DNA of 8,582 nt, from the NCBI GenBank assembly GCA_023437285.1, contig JAEZGP010000546.1:1-8582 (forward strand), in the 5' to 3' direction. Of this stretch, positions 6,215 through 8,582 are shown piece after piece; within the stretch, counting starts at the first letter, position 1, and each line of letters starts with the position of its first letter. The notes under the pieces are model-generated. The model did no database searches. It was not told where the DNA came from and was given only the letters and a program-made list of their open reading frames with translations. Position numbers and translations under genes: made by a program. Source of the stretch: Actinomycetes bacterium. GTDB taxonomy: Bacteria; Actinomycetota; Actinomycetes; Mycobacteriales; Micromonosporaceae.

Positions 6215-6453
6215 GGCAGGACCTCGTTGGTGGCGGTGTCGCGGCGGATGGTGAACCAGCGCCGGCAGCCGGCCGCGTGCGACCAGCGCTCCTCCCAGGC
6301 CCCCTTCGGGTTGGCGCGCACGAACAGGTAGCGGCCCCACTCCTCGTCGGTCAGGCCGGCCGGGTCGGCGGGATAGGGCACGCCGGCCTGCCCGCCGTAG
6401 TGGAACTCCGTCTCGTTGCGCGGCCCGCACCAGGGGCAGCGGATGAGCAGCAC
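6211..6453 (-). CDS. soxD: Sarcosine oxidase delta subunit
   Basis: An 80-residue protein matching SoxD, the small zinc-binding subunit of heterotetrameric sarcosine oxidase. It starts MLLIRCPWCGPRNETEFHYG as the family does. The four zinc ligands known in the family (Cys6, Cys9, His59, Cys63) fall at exactly these positions here (CPWC and SHAAGC). RYLFVRANPKG and RRDTATNEVL are further family blocks. The start is a GTG with GGAG eight bases upstream (6462-6465), 15 bp after the soxB stop. The protein ends soon after TNEVL, so it lacks most of the C-terminal tail seen in typical members of about 90-100 residues. Its TGA overlaps the soxA GTG by four bases, so the alpha subunit is probably translated by the same ribosomes. 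Confidence 0.95.
   Translation of the reverse strand: MLLIRCPWCGPRNETEFHYGGQAGVPYPADPAGLTDEEWGRYLFVRANPKGAWEERWSHAAGCRRWFTIRRDTATNEVLP
6221..6225 (-). promoter_or_regulatory. Ribosome-binding site deciding the soxA GTG start
   Basis: GAGGT on the minus strand stands seven bases before the GTG at 6214. It lies inside the last codons of soxD and supports the short GTG start over any longer reading of the alpha-subunit frame. Confidence 0.6.
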
Positions 6454-6461
6454 GAAAGGTA

Positions 6462-6465
6462 CTCC
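6462..6465 (-). promoter_or_regulatory. Ribosome-binding site of soxD
   Basis: GGAG stands eight bases before the GTG at 6453, in the 15-base gap after soxB. It fixes the start that gives the family N-terminus MLLIRCPWCG. Confidence 0.6.
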
Positions 6466-6468
6466 GTT

Positions 6469-7662
6469 TCAGTGGGCCACGGCGGCGGCGCCGTGCTCGT
6501 CGACGAGGGCCCCGGTGGTGAACCGTTCCAGCGCGAAGGGGACGGCCAGCGGGTGGGGGCGGCCGTGGGCGATCGTGTCCGCGTACACCCAGCCGATGCC
6601 GGGCGTGGCCTTGAAACCGCCCGTACCCCAACCGCAGTTGACCATCAGGCCGTCGATCCCGGTGGGGCCGATGATCGGCGACGCGTCGGGGGTGACGTCG
6701 ACGATGCCGCCCCAGGTGCGCAGCACGTGCGCGCCGGCGAAGACCGGGAACAGTTCCAGGGCCGCGGCCATCTGCGCCTCGATGACGTGCAGGCCGCCGC
6801 GCTGGGTGTACGAGTTGTACGCGTCGATGCCGGCGCCCATGACCAGCTCGCCCTTGTGCGCCTGGCTGACGTACACGTGCACGGCGTTGGACATGACGAC
6901 GGTCGGGTGGACCGGTTCGAGCAGCTCGGAGACCAGGGCCTGCAGCGGGTGGCTCTGCAGCGGCAACGGCAGGCCGACCATGGCGGCCAGCACGCTGGTG
7001 TGCCCGGCCGCGGCCAGCGCGACCGTCCCGGCGCGGATGTCGCCCCGGGTCGTGCTCACTCCCACGAGCTTGCCCGCCTCGCGCAGGAACCCGGTCACCT
7101 CGCAGTGCTGGATCAGGTCGACGCCCAGCCGGTCGGCGGCCCGCGCGAAGCCCCACGCCACGTAGTCGTGCCGGGCGATGCCGGCGCGCGGCTGAAACGT
7201 GGCGCCGAGTACGGGGTAGCGCACGTCGGGGTCGACGTTCACGATCGGGCAGACGTCAACGATCTCGGCCGGCGACAGCCAGTCCGCGTCGATGCCGGCG
7301 AGCCGGTTGGCGTGCACGCGGCGTACCCCGTCGCGGACGTCCTGCTCCGAGTGGGCCAGGTTGAGCACGCCGCGCTGGCTGAACAGCAGCGGATAGTCCA
7401 GCTCCTCCTCAAGGCCCTCCCAGAGCTTGAGGGCGTGCTCGTAGATGCCGGCGCTGGCCTCCCACAGGTAGTTCGACCGGATGATCGTCGTGTTGCGGGC
7501 CATGTTGCCGCCGGCGAGCCAGCCCTTGTCCAGGACGGCCACGTCGGTGATGCCGTGGTTGCGTGCCAGGTAGTACGCGGTCGCCAGCCCGTGCCCGCCC
7601 GCACCCACGATGACGACCTGGTAGGCCCGCTTCGGCGACGGGTCGCGCCACAGCGGCCTCAC
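6469..7662 (-). CDS. soxB: Sarcosine oxidase beta subunit
   Basis: A 397-residue flavoprotein that carries the sarcosine-oxidising site of heterotetrameric sarcosine oxidase (FAD, plus covalent FMN at the interface with the alpha subunit). Residues 15-30 are the dinucleotide-binding motif [36 protein letters not shown] (44-63) is near-invariant in the family. His165 in [10 protein letters not shown] aligns with the FMN-linked His173 of characterised beta subunits, allowing for an N-terminus shorter by eight residues. The C-terminal part has [25 protein letters not shown] and [10 protein letters not shown], and ends [10 protein letters not shown] as homologues do. The GTG start forms a GTGA overlap with the preceding dimethylglycine oxidase gene and has no clear ribosome-binding site, suggesting translational coupling. 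Longer readings of this frame are out-of-frame overlap with that gene. Confidence 0.96.
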   Translation of the reverse strand: MRPLWRDPSPKRAYQVVIVGAGGHGLATAYYLARNHGITDVAVLDKGWLAGGNMARNTTIIRSNYLWEASAGIYEHALKLWEGLEEELDYPLLFSQRGVLNLAHSEQDVRDGVRRVHANRLAGIDADWLSPAEIVDVCPIVNVDPDVRYPVLGATFQPRAGIARHDYVAWGFARAADRLGVDLIQHCEVTGFLREAGKLVGVSTTRGDIRAGTVALAAAGHTSVLAAMVGLPLPLQSHPLQALVSELLEPVHPTVVMSNAVHVYVSQAHKGELVMGAGIDAYNSYTQRGGLHVIEAQMAAALELFPVFAGAHVLRTWGGIVDVTPDASPIIGPTGIDGLMVNCGWGTGGFKATPGIGWVYADTIAHGRPHPLAVPFALERFTTGALVDEHGAAAVAH

Positions 7663-8582
7663 GCGCGCAGCCGCGTCATGGCCGGGTCGAACAGCGGGGC
7701 GTTGGCGACGACCGCGTCGACGCGCTCGTCGAAGTAGCCGATCTGCACCTCGCGGCCCGGTACGGCCAGCGCCGCCGGCAGCCAGGCGTAGGCGATCCCC
7801 TTGCCGACCGTGTACCCGTACCCGGCGCTGGTGACGTAGCCGACGCAGCCCGTCCCGTCGTACACGGGCTCGCGGCCCAGGACCACGTCGACCGGGTCGT
7901 CGATGGTCAGGCAGGCCAGCCGCCGTCCCGGCCCGGCCGCGGCGCGCAGCAGCAGCGCGTCGCGGCCGACGAACTCCCGGCCGTCGTCGAGCTTCACGGC
8001 GAAGCCGAGCCCCGCTTCGTACGGGTCGTGCTCGTCGGTCATGTCCAGCCCGTACGCCCGGTAGCCCTTTTCGAGGCGCAGGCTGGTGAACGCGCCCCGG
8101 CCGGCGGCGATCGCGTCGTGGTCGTGGCCGGCCGCCCACAGCGCGTCCCACAGGGCGAGCCCGTGGTCGGCGGTCGTGTACAGCTCGTAACCCAGCTCGC
8201 CCACATAGGACAGTCGCAGCGCGGTGACCGGCGCGGCGCCGATGTGGGTGCGGCAGCCCTGGAAGTAGCGCAGCCCGGCCAGGTCGGGGGTCAGCTCGCG
8301 CAGCAGGTCGCGGGCGTGCGGGCCCCACACGCCGACGCAGCACGTGGCGCCGGTGATCTCGGTGACCTGGACGGGGGCGGCGACCGCGTCGGCGTGGCGG
8401 GTCAGCCAGTCGAGGTCGAGGTGCGAGTTGACCCCGACCTGGTAGTGGTCGGTGCCCAGCCGGGCCACGGTCACGTCGCTGCGCAGCCGGCCGTCGGCGT
8501 CGAGCAGCAGTGTGTAGGTGACCGAGCCGACCGGCTTGTCCACGGTGCCGGTCGTGAGCCAGCGCAGCAGCGCGGTGGCGCC
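7659..8582 (-). CDS. dmgO: Dimethylglycine oxidase, C-terminal folate-binding part (5' partial)
   Basis: The last 307 residues of a protein whose frame stays open to the right edge; GTG at 8543 is an internal codon, because the 13 codons beyond it continue the family sequence ([20 protein letters not shown]). The visible part is the GcvT-like domain closest, from memory, to Arthrobacter globiformis dimethylglycine oxidase: [20 protein letters not shown] contains the Asp in the folate site, and [53 protein letters not shown] and [10 protein letters not shown] follow in the same order. The full enzyme should be about 800-830 residues, with an N-terminal FAD amine-oxidase half outside the window. 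It converts dimethylglycine to sarcosine and 5,10-methylene-tetrahydrofolate. Its product is the substrate of the sarcosine oxidase encoded next. A related sarcosine dehydrogenase is the main alternative. Confidence 0.9.
   Translation of the reverse strand, partial: GATALLRWLTTGTVDKPVGSVTYTLLLDADGRLRSDVTVARLGTDHYQVGVNSHLDLDWLTRHADAVAAPVQVTEITGATCCVGVWGPHARDLLRELTPDLAGLRYFQGCRTHIGAAPVTALRLSYVGELGYELYTTADHGLALWDALWAAGHDHDAIAAGRGAFTSLRLEKGYRAYGLDMTDEHDPYEAGLGFAVKLDDGREFVGRDALLLRAAAGPGRRLACLTIDDPVDVVLGREPVYDGTGCVGYVTSAGYGYTVGKGIAYAWLPAALAVPGREVQIGYFDERVDAVVANAPLFDPAMTRLRA

Noticed and set aside
6215..7156. Upstream extension of the soxA frame (314 more residues)
   Set aside because: The extra part is Arg/Pro/Gly-rich, reads through soxD and soxB out of frame, and resembles nothing; the GTG at 6214 gives the family N-terminus and has a ribosome-binding site.
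6277..7737. 486-residue plus-strand frame opposite soxB
   Set aside because: Antisense shadow of a near-full-length SoxB; no recognisable motif.
7663..8343. Upstream extension of the soxB frame
   Set aside because: It is an out-of-frame reading of the dimethylglycine oxidase gene; SoxB homologues begin close to the GTG at 7662.

Overview
The window is very GC-rich DNA with GTG starts, codons ending mainly in G or C, an F420-type flavin-independent oxidoreductase and a CBM2-type secreted or membrane protein. Together these point to a chromosome of a filamentous actinomycete. Micromonosporaceae is my best guess, inferred from gene content and style and not proven.

Layout. Bases 2-724 (+) hold the 3' part of a gene for a membrane-anchored or secreted protein with a degenerate family 2 carbohydrate-binding module and a Pro/Thr/Ser-rich tail. 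Bases 725-1160 are a non-coding gap between convergent genes. It is relatively AT-rich and full of symmetry: a stem after the CBM2 gene, a long imperfect inverted repeat (858-1012), a tandem 11-mer, and two abutting palindromes. Everything from 1161 to the right edge reads on the minus strand in one tight train. In order of transcription it runs: dimethylglycine oxidase (5' end outside the window), sarcosine oxidase beta (soxB), delta (soxD), alpha fused to gamma (soxA-soxG), an F420-dependent luciferase-like oxidoreductase, and a bacterial type IB DNA topoisomerase.

Function. The first four minus-strand genes form a demethylation module of choline/glycine-betaine catabolism. Dimethylglycine is oxidised to sarcosine and sarcosine to glycine. 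The released one-carbon units are captured on tetrahydrofolate by the GcvT-like domains of the dimethylglycine oxidase and of the alpha subunit. Two of the junctions (dmgO/soxB and soxD/soxA) are GTGA stop-start overlaps, so translation is probably coupled. The promoter lies beyond the right edge. The last two genes have no obvious link to one-carbon metabolism but follow with a 28-bp gap and a 20-bp overlap, so they may be read through.

Most notable points: the gamma subunit is not a separate gene but the C-terminal domain of the alpha subunit; the alpha subunit's dinucleotide-binding region appears shortened in two places; and a 25-bp palindromic repeat in the intergenic gap recurs (23 of 25 identical) inside the soxA reading frame, where it supplies codons unlike the rest of the gene. 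I see no defence system, CRISPR array, tRNA, rRNA or transposase gene.
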